Shown here in pieces: positions 24,401-37,758 of a stretch of DNA of 64,000 nucleotides. Source of the DNA: Aquilaria yunnanensis. Its lineage: Eukaryota; Streptophyta; Magnoliopsida; Malvales; Thymelaeaceae. Each line of letters begins with the position of its first letter. Positions within the stretch are counted from its first letter, which is position 1. The position numbers and the translations under genes were made by a program. The stretch is from assembly GCA_039654915.1 (NCBI GenBank), contig JBDJPA010000012.1:1736001-1800000 (forward strand), written 5' to 3'. The notes below the pieces were generated by a model. It was given only the letters and a program-made list of their open reading frames with translations. It made no database searches and was not told the DNA's origin.

Positions 24401-26166
24401 CTAATCGATAATATTTCACCTAAAAAAAGGGTACAATCATAAAAAGAGATAGTTTAAATATAATATTTTTCAAACACCAAGGCTGAGATCTCTTGACCAT
24501 GTGGATAATGTTTTTGGTTCTAAAATTTAGAAGGTTTTTCTCTGAATGATTTGTTGAGCATTGTGTTAGACAAATTTTTCAACCTAGGCAACAACAATTT
24601 ATATTTAGAATTATGCTTCTATTGATTATGAGGAGCATATTTATCATTCTGTTAATGAATTCTAGTCATTTGATATAAATCTAGTTAAGCTTTAATACAT
24701 TAAGTCAAGAGTTCAAGTCCAAACATTGTAATGGAACATAATTTCTTGGTGGATGTAACAAGTAGTACGATTGGACCTAAGTTCACAACAATGCCTGGTC
24801 CAGGTGTTCTCTTTCTTGAACCCTTAGACGTATCCAAGAGAAACTCTCAAAAAGTTCACAGTTTCATTACATTAATTACATTCTTGCGGGAGAGGGATTT
24901 AGTAACTTGTGTCTTAAGAATACCGAGATCGGCACATTATAACAAGAACTTTTGAGTAGGGCCAAAGCCAACTACTGTGTGCATAGATTTTGCCATTATG
25001 GTACGATACGTACTAGGTTAAATCTTGATCAATGTACTTGATTAGATACTTCTGCCCTTGGCTGTTAAAGGGCAAAGTTTTATCTTTGGATTTATTTTTC
25101 ACAAAATCAAAAGTAAAAGACCTGGACTTAAATGTTCTTTCGTGGATTCTCGAGGCCGGTTTATAAAATTCTCAACTGCGAACAAATTTGGAAGGTTAAA
25201 TTGCAGCTAAGGGGCCCATATTTCGAGAAATTGAGAACTATTGCCCCACCTCGCGACGATCCCAAGCACGGTCAGCCTGACTAAGCCACCACAGAAAAAG
25301 GAAACTAAAGAGGAGCTTCAAAAGCAAGTTAAAGAAGATAAAGCAGACCCTTGTTTCTGGGGCACATACAGATCAAAACTGATCGTTCAAACTCTCCTTC
25401 GTTTCTTTTTTACTCTTCTTTTCTTCCTCCTTTTTTGACAAAGCTCCTCTGCTTACTCGAATTTGGTTTTCTGTTCATGATCTTGAATACAGTTACCCTC
25501 CACACACACTAGAAAGGCATAAAATCAAGCTCCAGAGATATCAATTACCTTCAGATGAAAGCCATATCGGTCTCCGACCATTCTAAGGTTTACATGACAT
25601 TATTAGTTCTGTATCCATCATACCGGCCGGATTGGATCATCTGAATCACTTCTGTACTGACGATTATGTGGATATATAGAGGTTATGCAATGAAAATTAG
25701 CATGAAACCTGGTAGAGATTAACTGCAGAACATTTTGCGATTCAAAATGCATCAACTGTCTTTATGGATGCCTTAAAAGAACATAGATCCATATCGATCA
25801 GACAACACCCGAAAATTGAAAACCACAAAGCTGCAGAAGCAGTAACATGTATAACAAGATCTTAACCTCCAGAATTATGAAGAGGAATCTAGTTCTAAGA
25901 AAAGTGGAAATCATATCTACAGGGATAGGCACAGACCATATTAATCATCTTCTATGTTTGATTTAAATAGAGCTCCCAAGAGTCATTTTCAGGACCAAAA
26001 AAGGGGGAGGGAGAAAAATAAATTAAAAGAAAAAACAAAGCTTTTAAGTTTATCAATGAGGAGCCCTTCTCTCTCAAAACAACAAGAGAGAACATTGTGC
26101 TTGAGCTTGCCTAGGAATCTCTTTTCGGAAGAATGCTAGGACAGAACCTGGGACTTGCCTTATAAA
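21460..26166. other. Intergenic between the CLE and RING-CH genes
   Basis: AT-rich with no supported gene. ORFs at 21733-22160, 22385-22832, 24731-24955, 25241-25438 and 25954-26139 are short and match nothing I recognise. The stretch 23150-23420 shares phrases with the Stowaway MITE at 30.1 kb (attgggttttgt, caatcttttt) and may be an eroded relative. A purine-pyrimidine alternating tract lies at 24222-24320. Confidence 0.4.
24222..24320. repeat. Alternating purine-pyrimidine tract, mostly TG/CG
   Basis: About 100 bp dominated by tgtgtg, gtgcgc and gcatgc steps, for example gtgtgtacgtgcgcacatgc. Such sequence favours Z-DNA under supercoiling. Confidence 0.8.
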
Positions 26167-29100
26167 TCAAGGCGCTTCATGGTGTGAAGTCATCGTGTGA
26201 CCTGGTGCTATTGTGAAGTGCAAACCACGACGCTGACCAGACTGTAGCACAAAAGCAACCTGTGTAGCTGCCAATGCAGCTGCTTCCTGAAAGATACCAC
26301 GACAGAAACTTCAGCAAAACATGCAATAATCCAGCACGGATATGGTGAACTGAAATCTCTATGCTGTGGCTTCTGGTCTCAAGTTTTGGGGAATACACAA
26401 GCAGAACTAAGCTGATACTCACCTGTCTCTGCCTTCTTCGTTGCAATATGCTTATAGCCCAAGCCATGATATAACATGGCAAGAGGAAACCAGCAGCCCG
26501 AAGCAAGAAAAGCTGAGTGCAATTTAGATTACAATATGTTAGCTCTAACATAAAAAGCATTCCCTCAGTCTCAAAACGAGTGAAAGTTAACAAACTTTCC
26601 ATACACACAAAAAAATTATTGAACACAAATTTATCATGTGCTTTTCTACTAACATACCACTGATATATAGTATAGATGCACATAGGATAAGGAAGTGGCA
26701 CAATATCCTCAAATTTAGACAAAAATGAGATAACTACCCTACAACTAAGTTAAAATATCATATATCGGAGCAAGATGCAAGTTTCCACTAAACTTACAGA
26801 GAAAAATGTTGACACGTCTTCATCTCCATCAGCATCTGGTACAGTAAGTGCATGCCGCAAGAGCAGAAGGGCCATTAACTGAAATTTTGTAACCTCAGTA
26901 AATATTTCATACAGGAAATGAACAATGGATCTGACTAATTTTCTAGTGGAGTAGATAGGGATACCACAGGAAAGCTCTAAGCTCTAAAGTTAGAGCTTAA
27001 TAATGACATTAGCAGGAATATAACACAGATAATTTCAGCTTTCTGGTTTATGATGTTTTTCATTTTAAGGGGAAAAAGTCCACTCAGAAAAAAAATGCAA
27101 GAAAGAAAATCTAATCATAAAATAACTTTAACATCAGCCGGCACATGCTGATAAATAAAAAAACAAGGATCAACAAGTAGATGAAACAGGAAAAAAAATG
27201 AAACAACTAATACCCTTTTCTTTCTAGCCAATTATGAAACATTGTACCTCAGCGAAAAGTGGTCTGAAATTCATGGTGAACACTTACAATTAGAGCAGCT
27301 GAACGACAAAATGCAGCTCCACTGGCATTCGAAGCAGCATACTCATCATATTCAGCTTCCAGAATTTGACGTTCAGCCTCTGCAATAGCCAATAGGCGAG
27401 GGTCACGCAAATCCAGAGGGGTACCCGATATTGTCCAACCTCCACTGCAAGAGAGTCCAGGAACTCAAAGTGAATTTTGATAAAAATTACTAGAACAATA
27501 ATGATAAGCCAAATTTTTTAGATAAACAATCTAATAATAGTTTTCTCCAGAAGAAAATGGTATAAGAAGTAATATTTTGACATGAGGAAATTGGACTAAC
27601 CCAATATCAATAGCTGTTTCTTCAGGCTGAGGTTGGGGTGGAGCAGTATAACCAGATTGATATGGCTGCAAAGACAAAAAAACAATAAAAAAGGTCATTA
27701 AAGGAAAAACACACTACTTTTCAGATTGGGTTAGATTCCTGGATCAAAGCAATTTAATACAGTTGAAGGGGGTTCACAACAAAATGTTCTTTAATAGCTA
27801 GCAAACTATTCACCAGATGTCCTGCCCAGCGGACTAGAGCCACATGCGCAATGACTAGCAAAAGCTAAAGGACATCATTGATAAGTGAGGATCCAGGCTT
27901 TGTAGGCAGGCAGCCAGTCATTTTAGCTTGAGTAGCTTTAACCTCTTTTTCTTAGAGATCATTTCTGTGATTCTGTTCAGTGCAGATTCTACTTTACGGG
28001 AATTCTTGTTATACTAGTTTAACCATGCTCATCACTTGTTGTGTCATCTTACTGACTAGTGCATATTCGCTCAGGGCAAGGCCAGAGATGACCTGTAATC
28101 AAACTGTGACCAGAAGAAACTTTATCCAAGGCTCAATGTCATAAAGTTAATGCTGCTTTTTGGGTTAAGCAAGCATGTTTACCAGAACAAAATATAGATA
28201 TAAGGTGCCTCTGGGAAAAAGAAACTACAGAATAAATAGATGCTTTTGCATCTAGGGGGAAGGAAGAGGAAAAGCAACTCTGATCTGACCAACCAAATTT
28301 GATCTCTTCCCGAGATTGAAGAGATCTGCTAGACCAAGTCATATGCACCAACAGCAGGGAAGGCCATTATTCTTGAATTAATTCAAAGTTGAAAGGCTAC
28401 CAAAAATCTGAATCCATAGATTTCTTCATAAATTTCTTCAAAGAGTTATATAACAAATCATCAGCTATGGTCTAAATATTGTCAAATTGTAAGGTAATAA
28501 ACAAATCGGGCTTCTTTTACTGTAAAAAAGAAGTCATTTTTTTTTAAAACCAGATTTCATATACCAAGTAGAATCTTCCAAAAACTATCAGGTTAAGTTT
28601 CTATGAGACTAAATGTACTCAAAAGTCATTTTCAAACAAATAACTGTACTCAAAAGTCATTTGCAACAATCATGTTTGCATCCGATCTCTTTCATCTCCT
28701 AAATGCAAATGCTGACTAACTCCGCATTAGGAAAAACAATTTTCTCCCCTTGTTGAATTGCAAATGCTGACTAACTCTGCATTAGGAAAAACATTTTTCT
28801 TCCCTTGTTGAATGTCATGAGTCAAAATCACGAATTAAATGTGGTGGAATGTCCAGACTCTAGAATGATGTAAATAAAGATAACATACCATCAAACTGCT
28901 AGTACTAAAATTTATAGGAAAACAATCAAAGAATATACCTGATGGCAAATCTCACAGATTATATCTCCTTTCTCATTGCACCAATGCTGAACACACTTTC
29001 TATGAGCAAACTGCAACCAAGTAAACATTGAGAGAAAATCAGATGGGAGTAAAAATGAAAAGTAAAGCCTGAATTTATTTTGTTATGATGTATTATTATA

Positions 29101-29640
29101 ATGTCAGCACCCTGTAGGATAACATTTGCATTTGAAAACTAATGAGTGATTGCTTCATCTGTGACTTGCGGGGCAAACAGACCATGTAGAGACCAGGATA
29201 TTGCATGAGCTTTAGGTCCCGTTTGGAAAGAGCATGTGGGATTAGCTTTGAAACCGCTAAAGATAAAAGATATACTCCCGATGATCATTTCAAAACTGTA
29301 CACTAATGCCAAACAAGCCCTTAGAACCCTAAACGAACAAATTTAAAATTTTTTCAACCTAAAAAGTTCTGCACACACACACAAATTTCTACAGGATTAT
29401 TACCTTGAGACTGCCACTGCAAGCACAAGGAGTTTCCAAATTCTTGACAGAATCTTCCTCTTGGCAAATGCGGCATTCGGCAGCCTGAATCAGCGGTTCC
29501 TCCTCTTTACCCTCCTCCGTCACCAACACCTTCTTATCTTTCTCCTCCGCCGCGCCCGATGGCCCCGCCCTTTCCTCCGGCGGGGGCACTTGCTGCGGCC
29601 TCACCAGGCGATCGACGTACAGGACCAGGTGATCACTCAT
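26167..29640 (-). CDS. RING-CH (MARCH-like) membrane E3 ligase with a DUF3675-type C-terminus
   Basis: Seven exons were built from GT-AG sites: 29640-29404, 29010-28939, 27665-27601, 27444-27288, 26878-26798, 26512-26423 and 26286-26167. They give 273 residues with the frame closing at every junction. The RING-CH finger spans residues 56-101 with ligands C56, C59, C72, C74, H82, C85, C98 and C101, the C4HC3 pattern of a ubiquitin ligase that binds an E2. Two hydrophobic segments follow (about 172-187 and 205-227), then a basic RRRQRQ and a tail ending TSHHEAP. This is the layout of the plant family containing Arabidopsis At2g02960, At1g14260 and At5g62460, so a membrane-anchored E3 is expected; the substrate is unknown. 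Intron 2 is the longest, about 1.27 kb, and carries a small tandem repeat. Confidence 0.9.
28705..28813. repeat. 55-bp direct tandem repeat in RING-CH intron 2
   Basis: Two copies beginning at 28705 and 28760, each starting gcaaatgctgactaactc and ending ccttgttgaat, with a few substitutions. Just left of it, actcaaaagtcattt also occurs twice (near 28616 and 28648). Confidence 0.85.
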
Positions 29641-30098
29641 AATTCTAAAATTACACGAAAGTCCAAACCAAAACCAAAACGTTCAATAAAAAAGAAAACC
29701 CAGGAGCTGTGGAGAAGAGAACCTCAGGATCACGCTGAGATAAGAAGCAGCGGATCGGAGGCTTCCGGGAAATAGAGGAAATCCCAATCAGAGAAAGGGA
29801 AGGGAAAATTTAGGAATCTATAAAATGGAGGAAGCGAGAAAGATTCAATCTTGAAACACAGCGATACGAAATTTCTTGGTGATTTGCCTGAAAAGATGGC
29901 GATTTTTCGGTCGTTATATTTTAGGGGGCAAGTTGTTAGGAAACGACGAAATATGGGCGAAATCTTATAAATCTGCTTTGTCTACGCGTTTGCTGGTTGT
30001 TTTTATTGGACTAGATTTTCCTAGAATTTTTGGAAGCTCTTTTAGGCAATGTAAAGTTGTCAACTAAATCAGGATACAGGATACGAACTAAGAAAATA

Positions 30099-30389
30099 CT
30101 ACCTCTATCCCAAATAAATTGAAATATTTGACTCGATACAGAGATTAAAGTATATGTAATTTGTGTTAATTTTTTATATAATAAAAGTTTAAATAATGAT
30201 TAAAAAAGAAAAAATTCTTTTTGGGTTTTGTGCAGTGAGAGATTGAGTGGATATTAAAAAAATAGTCTTTATTGGGTTTTGTGTAAAGGGATTATTTAAT
30301 TGTTTAAACTTTTTCAAAAAAGGAAACGTTTCAATCTTTTGGGACATCCCAAAAAAGAATATATTTCAAGTAAACTGGGACGGAGGGAG
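30099..30389. mobile_element. Stowaway-like MITE (Tc1/mariner), 291 bp
   Basis: The left end reads ctacctctatcccaaataaa; the right end, on the other strand, reads ctccctccgtcccagtttac. These fit the Stowaway terminus CTCCCTCCGTCCCA, with the left end decayed. The element is flanked on both sides by TA (30097-30098 and 30390-30391), the expected target duplication. It lies about 460 bp upstream of the RING-CH start codon. Confidence 0.85.
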
Positions 30390-30391
30390 TA

Positions 30392-31560
30392 TATTATACA
30401 TCTTTACTTCTTTTTTTTTTTTATATAAAAAAATGCTTTATTTTAATTAAAAATGAGTTAAATGACATGTTACAGGGTAAGTCAAACATACTTCATATTC
30501 CTTATGTCCATATATATTTATATTTCAATACTATCATTTATAGCATAAAACAAGCGTGAACATATTAAATCTTGTGTTCTCTACAAACTAATGATATGTA
30601 TAAAGCAAATACCATATATGTATAAAGTTGATATATAAGAAATGTGAGAAATATGTACAAATAATATGTAACATATATATAAATGACATAATAGATATGT
30701 TATAGTTTCAACATCATATAAAAAATAGGCATAAACGCGTTAAATCCTATTTCCCCCCAAAATTTAAGACATGTACAAATAGATGACAAATATGTATGAA
30801 ACTATATGTACAAAACAAGTGATAGATATGTTCAAAATATGTGCCACATATGTGTAAGTAAGATTAGAGATATGCTACAAATATATAAAATTGTATGTAG
30901 AGATTTATATAAATAAAATGAAAATTAGGATAAAAATTCAATTAATAGTAATACAATAGTGATGTGTACAAATCAGATGTTAGATATAAATGAACTTGAT
31001 ATACAAATGAGATATTAGAAATGTATAAACTTGATATACAAATAAGGTTAGGGACATGTACAAATCGAGTGATAAATATGTACAAATCGAAACATGCGAA
31101 AACTTTTTCCTACCAAAAAATGAGATATATGTGAATCAAATGTGTAAAAAAAGTCAGAGATACAATATAAACATGTAATACATGTGTGTAAATAAAATTA
31201 TTGTCACAAGTATATTCGATTATATATACAGGTTTAATTGTTTGAATATTTATGTAACACTTACTAATTTTATTGTTGTATATTAAACATGCATCTTAGA
31301 TTTATAAGATTACTTATACAAAAAGAGTGTATTTTTTTTTATACATATGTGATTATATATTTGTGCAATTATGCTTATATATTTTTACATTTATATTTTC
31401 ATATTAAAATTTTGCTATATTATTTAGTATATATAATTTTATGATTTTGTAGGAATTATTTAAAAAACATTAGGGGGGCAATTGAAAAAAGTTGGAGCAA
31501 ACGTAGGTAAAAGGAGAAAAGTGAGAACTAAAACCAAAATAGACCAAAATTGTCCCTTGT
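30392..31560. repeat. AT-rich tract of degenerate ATGTACAAAT-like repeats
   Basis: From about 30540 to 31250 the sequence is largely made of variants such as agatatgtacaaat, aaatatgtacaaat and gatatacaaatgag at irregular spacing. No unit length is constant enough to call a minisatellite. There are no ORFs of note. Confidence 0.5.
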
Positions 31561-31890
31561 GCGAGTGTGAGTAGAGTGAAACCTCATACCCCCGTCAACC
31601 ACAAAACCACTGTTGTTGCAACTGCCCAACATCGCCAATTAAATCTGTCACTTGTGTCCCCTTCATTGTTCTGCCATCACTGTTGTTCCCCCGCCATTGC
31701 ATCGTTTGACAAAGCAGAGGTTGACCGGAGGGGAGGACAAATTTTTGACGGCAATGGGAAATCGAGAAGAGGGATGGGGCGACTTGAGCGGCGAAGGAGG
31801 AGGCGTGTTTGGGAAAAAAATGTTGAGAGATAGGTAACCGGACGTGCGGCTGAGGGAGGAAAAGAGAGAGGATATGGGAGGCATTTCATT
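31561..31890. other. GC-rich island with overlapping open frames, unrecognised
   Basis: About 330 bp clearly richer in GC than its flanks, open in several frames on both strands (for example 31567-31833 plus, 31923-31663 minus). None of the translations shows a domain I know, and composition alone could keep the frames open. It may be a promoter or gene fragment. Confidence 0.3.
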
Positions 31891-34800
31891 TTTGAACAGG
31901 GATAAACTTGTCTTTTCTCCCATATGGCATACGTCAAGTCTACTAGTTTATCATATCGAGTTGACCAATTCTTTTATATAAATCAAAATAAATTTGGAAT
32001 AAAGATTATACAAATAACTAGAACAAAGCTCTAATAGAGAATGATCAAATAGTCAAAACAAATAACAAACTATCTGACAAAATAGAAGGTGGATTAACCC
32101 TTAATAGTATATCAACCAACATACAGTCTAATATAATAAAAAAAAATTCTAACACCCTTATTTAATCTACTAATAAAAAATATCTCATCATCAATTTTTG
32201 TCATTTTCCACCCTCTGATTTTGCCTAACTCACTAATATTGAAAATAAATCACCTAAATCTGTTTGCATAGAGCATCAGAAGAACTAGATGATATTCATG
32301 CTAATGGTAATAAATGAGTTTTGTGAATAAGGATGGAAAAACAAAGACAGTGAAAAAAAAGATGAGAATGGTTGATTTAGTGGAGCAAAGACAGCAAATT
32401 GAACTGTCGGGTTTAGATTGAAATCTAAATTTGACTGAAGACACGGAAAAGATAGCAGGAAAGACATAAAGAGAAAATAGTTGGAGATCAATGACTTGGC
32501 TTGTGTACTTTACCAATTTGAGACTTTGCATCTTATTTCTCTGAGAATATATATTCTCATGTTTGAAATTCATAAAATAATTTTAGATATCATATAAAAC
32601 AATATTGGGCATTACTTAATGTTGAATTACTTGCAATCTATAGAATATTCAGTATAGATTATAAAATATTTAATATTTTTTCATATAATATTTAATATTA
32701 TTTAATGCTAGTAATTTTGCTAATAAAATTTGCCATTAATTTAGGGTCAATTGCACTTTTGCTATAGGGTTTAGCATCACTACATCTTTAATGTGCTTTA
32801 AAATCCTAATAGTTTTTCATTTACTTTTGAGGGATTTATTTTTTGTCCAAACTTTTGAAGGATTTAAGTAAAATGGAAGGATGAAATGTAGCATAAAAGA
32901 TGAGATATGTACTTGCCTTTCAACAATGTTTGTAAGTAGATAGGAGAACACTATAACCTTCAAAGTATCAACTCAGTCTCATCCCCTCATGTCTCAAGAA
33001 TAGTACTCTCATTATCCAATGCTTTTTCACAAAACTTATCATACATCTTTTAGAACATAGCGTATGATATGAAAATTAAAGAGGGTAATATTGGTTGTTT
33101 TTTTTTTTTCACTTCTGTCCTCTTACTTTTACACAAAAATTAAGAAAGATAAAAAAAATAAACATTCAAATGATACTATTGTAAGCATGATATGCTAAAG
33201 TAACTTATTAGAAAATGAAAATGATGTAAACATTTAGAATAACATAAAATAATAAATACTGTAAAAAATATGTGTCAGAGGAAATATTTATAAAGCAAAA
33301 ACAATAAAATGACCTATTAACAATGGAGATTATACCTTTAACTCTTTAAAAGCAGAAGATACAGTTTGATGATTTTGTTATTCTACTAGAAAAGGCATCC
33401 TCAGAAGCTTAGCTTGCGGAGAGCAAAGGCACTTCGCCACTCACCCCAGCTGAGTTCAAATCTCACATCCAACAATGCTCAATAAATTGTCAAATGCAGT
33501 TTAAAGTCTCTAAATTATGTAACGCATACAATCTACACACAATTTTAAATAAAATATCCTTATAATATATATTTTTTATTGAAAAAAAGGTGCACCAAGG
33601 TACATATGAAAACTCAACTCCTTCCCGAATCCTAATTCTCTGCTGCCTCCCTCACTATCATTTGCTGTTTCTTGCTAGATTTGGACTTCAATTGGGATCT
33701 GGCTAGTTTCCTTTCATTTCTTTTATTATTTAATTGACCTTATCTAACTTTATTTATCAAATTTTATAGTGGATGCAATCCCCTTTAAATCTTTATATTT
33801 CAAATCAATTCAGGACTCTTATAAGATAGATCTTCAATTGAAGGTGGACAATGATGAATTTAAGTTTTTTCTTGGATTCACTAGAATCTCAGTCTTATTA
33901 GAGTGTCACGACGTTTGATAACAGATATTAAGGTGATTGTCCAGAATAACATTAGTTTTTATTTTTTTAGGTTTTATTGGTTGTCTTTTTATTTTTATAG
34001 ATATTCTTATTTGGGCTTCTGATGTCTAGTTGGTTTTCGCATTACTTAGTTATTGTCGTTCTACCCTGTGTTTTATTTTAGTTATTTATGAGTTATGTAC
34101 CTTAAATTTATTCTGGATTACCTAGAAGGTTTGGCTTGACTTGATTCTCTTTTTTTCATTCGATGTCACAAGAATAGGTAGTCTTTTTTAGGCCAATTTT
34201 ACCTTTCTGTTGTTCCTTACAATTTTATGCCATTGTTGGATTATAAAATGTCGTTTGATTCATTTTTAATTAGAATAAAGCATTTTTTATTAAAAAAAAT
34301 GACATGCCATTAAACTAGTTGTGTTATATTACCTTCTCAAATCATATTGAAATGACACAAATTTTTGTGATGTTATAGATGTGATAAAAACTATGGTTGA
34401 AAACCATTTGATAAATTTGTCGTAAAAGAAGAGTGAACACCAAACCGCTTTGGGACAAAAAAACGTCTACTGTATTTTTTGACTTTTTCTAAAAAGAATT
34501 CTTTAAGTTTTATTAAAATGCTACAAATGCTCTAAAATCATAAGGGAAAATTACGAACCCTAATTTAACCTAACATATACTATGCCCCATTATTTTAAAA
34601 ACCTACACTTTGCTCGATATTTCATTTACATTATTCGATAATAATTTTTGGAATCCTAACTTAAATTGTTTGACAACTACACCCCAATAATTTCAAATTT
34701 TTGATACTTTTTTTTTCAACTGACATTTAAAAAAAACTAATTTGAATTTATGAGAAGGAAAAATGAATTTACAGTAAAGAAAATTTGATAATTTAACACA

Positions 34801-36420
34801 TCTATTAACTGTAAAAAAAATTAGAGAGATTGAAATTAATGGGAGATGACTATCATATAATTTAAATTGGGGTTTTAGAAGTTGTTGTCGAATAATTTAA
34901 AAAAACAATAGAAAAATTATAAGTTTTAAAAAATAACGGGTAAAGTGTAGGTTAAGTGAAACTTTAGGTGAGTTATTGTAAGTTTCCCGAATCATAATCT
35001 ATATAATACTCTAAAGTGAAAGAGGTTGTAGAGATATTGCCACGTGGTGTGGTGTATGGGGGTTAATATCATTTTTCATCCTTGATCTTGTGATTTGGGT
35101 GTAGAAGGAGAAGATTTTGCTACACGAAAGTGTGAGATGTGTACTATGGCTAAGGAAATAATTGTGATCCGGGTCCTTCAGCTCTTCATTTTTGTTCTGT
35201 GTTAACCCCAGGTTATAGAAGTTGCTAATATGTCTGTTTTTTGTGGAAGCATCTTCCAATGTGTTTTCGAACTTGGGTTGCTTCACAACATTTGTTTTTT
35301 TTATTACAAATGCAATTGGGTATCATCCAAAGATGACATGTAAGTTCCATTGTGTTTACACTGGTTTGGTGTGGATTGTATGTGTAAGTGTGTGGAATTG
35401 GGTTGGGTTAAATATATATATTCTGGTTTTTTTTTTTCTCTTGATTTTCATAAGGTTTGAGATTTTTATACTGTGTGACTTGGTCATTAGAGTAAAATGA
35501 AATGGTGTGTGGCTTTTGTAGATGGATAAGTGCCATGCAGTATTTAATGCTAATGTCATGATGATTAGTGTAGGTTGTGCTCTTATGATTAAAGCTACTT
35601 CTTTGTGTGTAGCCTTTGTTATGGACAATAGCCTCTAAACATGGCCTTGGAAGGGAGAACAATCTAATACGTGTTTTAATGCATGGTTTTATCGAAGATG
35701 AAGCAGTTGAGGTGTCAACCGATCATGTTGATTTGGAGCAGTGTTTGTGCTAAATGCAGCTAGGTTGCATGCAAATAGAGGAGAAATGTTGTTCAACATG
35801 AGTTATGGTATTCGGTTCTTCTCTTATATAGGCTCAGGTGCATTTTTTATTTTGTCCAATAATTAAGGTATATTTGTATTGGTTGTATTATTATAGATAG
35901 GTAGAAGGGTGAGAATATTTAATTTTCTTCCATTCCTTTTTTTAACCCCTCAACATTATACTGGTCAAATTTTTTATTTTTCTAGCTGTGTTATTAATAT
36001 TGTTTCGTTCAAATGTTAACGTTTTCCTTGGTTTTGTTAGTTGCTTTATACTGATCAAATAGATGAAAAATTAATAGATGAAATAGTTATCTATTACTTA
36101 TTATTTCTACACGCAATCATACTCTTCCAGTCACCCTCCATTACTAATTTTTTACCATTTTATACTGTGAACTTTTGAAGACTGAAGATAGCAGGAACAT
36201 CTTTTATATCTCCTACATACATATGTGCTTCTCTCTGTAACCAAAAAAAAAAAAATCCTTGCTTCTTTTCCCACGTATTCTTGGTCTCTTTTACAGCATG
36301 TACAACATATTCTATAATCAGTTTCTTATTCCTTCTATCTCACATATTTTCAATGAATATTTTGCTTTTTATACAATATTTAAATAATTAAACAATCACT
36401 GGACAAAAATTCATCCAAAC
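31891..36420. other. Intergenic, AT-rich
   Basis: No supported gene. ORFs at 32285-32573 and 35011-35662 are AT-biased and unrecognised. A possible tRNA-derived SINE lies near 33385-33480. The stretch 35000-35800 is locally less AT-rich but shows no coding domain. Confidence 0.4.
33385..33480 (+). mobile_element. Possible tRNA-derived SINE fragment
   Basis: The segment contains a B-box-like gagttcaaatctc preceded, about 45 bp upstream, by an A-box-like ttagcttgcggag. This combination is typical of plant tRNA-derived SINEs. No poly-A/T tail or target duplication could be fixed. Confidence 0.3.
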
Positions 36421-36571
36421 CCTGCTGCGGAGCACGGGTGAACCGTCTAGCAGGGATATAAAGGCCAACTTAAACAGCCCAGCCCCGACCCAAAAAAATG
36501 ATTAGGTAGCATGGACTCTTATTGACCCGACGGGTTACCCTGCTGGATAAATTGAAAGTTGAAACCCAGTT

Positions 36572-36659
36572 GGCCCATTAGATTGAGGGTAAAGCAGTAA
36601 ATTCAGTAACAATTGCACTCCTTTATATATTTATCCTGACCTGATTTCTAAGCCCTAAT
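36572..36659 (+). promoter_or_regulatory. RPL27A core promoter: site II, TATA, telo-box-like motif
   Basis: ggccca at 36572-36577 is the reverse of the site II/TCP element TGGGCC. tatatat at 36624-36630 is a TATA candidate. gccctaat near 36652-36659 resembles the telo box (AAACCCTAA) with one change. This trio is usual in plant ribosomal-protein promoters. Confidence 0.55.
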
Positions 36660-36708
36660 CTCATTTAGGAGAGCCGCCGTCGCAACAGAGGGAGAGCAGC
36701 CGCCGAGA

Positions 36709-37149
36709 ATGACGACCCGCTTCAAGAAGAACCGGAAGAAGCGTGGCCATGTGAGCGCCGGCCACGGTCGTATTGGCAAGCACCGGAAGCATCCAGGAGG
36801 TCGCGGTAACGCTGGAGGATTGCACCACCACCGGATCCTTTTCGATAAATACCATCCAGGGTATTTTGGGAAGGTGGGGATGCGCTACTTTCATAGACTC
36901 CGGAACAAATTCTACTGCCCCATCGTTAACATCGACAAGCTCTGGTCGCTTGTCCCGCCGGAGGTGAAGGCCAAGGCCTCCAAAGAGTCTGTTCCAATGG
37001 TCGACGTCACTCAGTTCGGGTACTTCAAGGTCCTGGGGAAAGGTGTCTTGCCAGAGAACAAGCCGATTGTCGTTAAGGCTAAGTTGATCTCGAAGACGGC
37101 TGAGAAGAAGATTAAGGAGAACGGCGGCGCGGTTGTGCTCACTGCTTAG
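36709..37149 (+). CDS. RPL27A: 60S ribosomal protein L27a (uL15)
   Basis: A 146-residue intronless frame, the normal length for plant uL15. It begins [20 protein letters not shown], a strongly basic N-terminal extension that threads into rRNA. It continues with the glycine- and histidine-rich core [18 protein letters not shown] and the motif [14 protein letters not shown], and ends with the globular L15e part containing [16 protein letters not shown]. The product is a structural protein of the cytosolic large ribosomal subunit. The first ATG downstream of the TATA candidate is the start. It is GC-rich compared with all flanking DNA, as expected for a highly expressed gene. It is divergent from the RING-CH gene and convergent with the apyrase gene, whose stop is 610 bp away. 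Confidence 0.97.
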   Translation: MTTRFKKNRKKRGHVSAGHGRIGKHRKHPGGRGNAGGLHHHRILFDKYHPGYFGKVGMRYFHRLRNKFYCPIVNIDKLWSLVPPEVKAKASKESVPMVDVTQFGYFKVLGKGVLPENKPIVVKAKLISKTAEKKIKENGGAVVLTA

Positions 37150-37758
37150 GTCAAGTCATTTTGCTTCTGTCTTTTTGTTTTTTGTTTTATTTGCAAATCA
37201 AGATGAACCTAGTAGCATATTGGTTTGGTGACTTATGAATTCTGTTTTAAAATGAGATTTTATATTGAAAATCTTGTTGGAGCCGCAATTCTCTTATGCC
37301 TTGTCTTCTTAGATTTTTTTATATGTTGCGAGATGAGACTTGGAATAGAAAATGGGAGATGCTGGTTCATATTATCTAGGAAATGAAAATGGTTTAATAA
37401 CAATGTATCCTCCTATCAACAAATTATGAGTGACTTGGGATAAAAGCAACACCACCCTTGCTCACCCACAAGTTAGATTCCCTCATTACATATCCGCAAC
37501 ATCTACTTGCTCTGTTTCTTTACCATGGGCATGGGTGATATAGGAGCAAGCCGTGTTACGAATCTTGATTCATCAGTAACTACAAACATATGTGATTCTA
37601 TCCTCTATACTGAATTAGTAAACTATGTTCTATGCCTGTACTACATCTGCAAGCCTTGAAAATTGTATAAGCACAACGATGATGTTGTTTACCACGGACA
37701 ATTGTGCTGAAGATAACAGAGGCAAGAGGCCAAGCTTGATCTCATAACAACAATGCTA
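37150..37758. other. Convergent 3' flank between RPL27A and the apyrase
   Basis: Contains the two genes' 3' UTRs; no other feature is visible. Confidence 0.5.

Noticed and set aside
31567..31937. Overlapping frames in a GC-rich island as a gene
   Set aside because: All frames are about equally open, none has a recognisable motif; kept only as an unexplained island.
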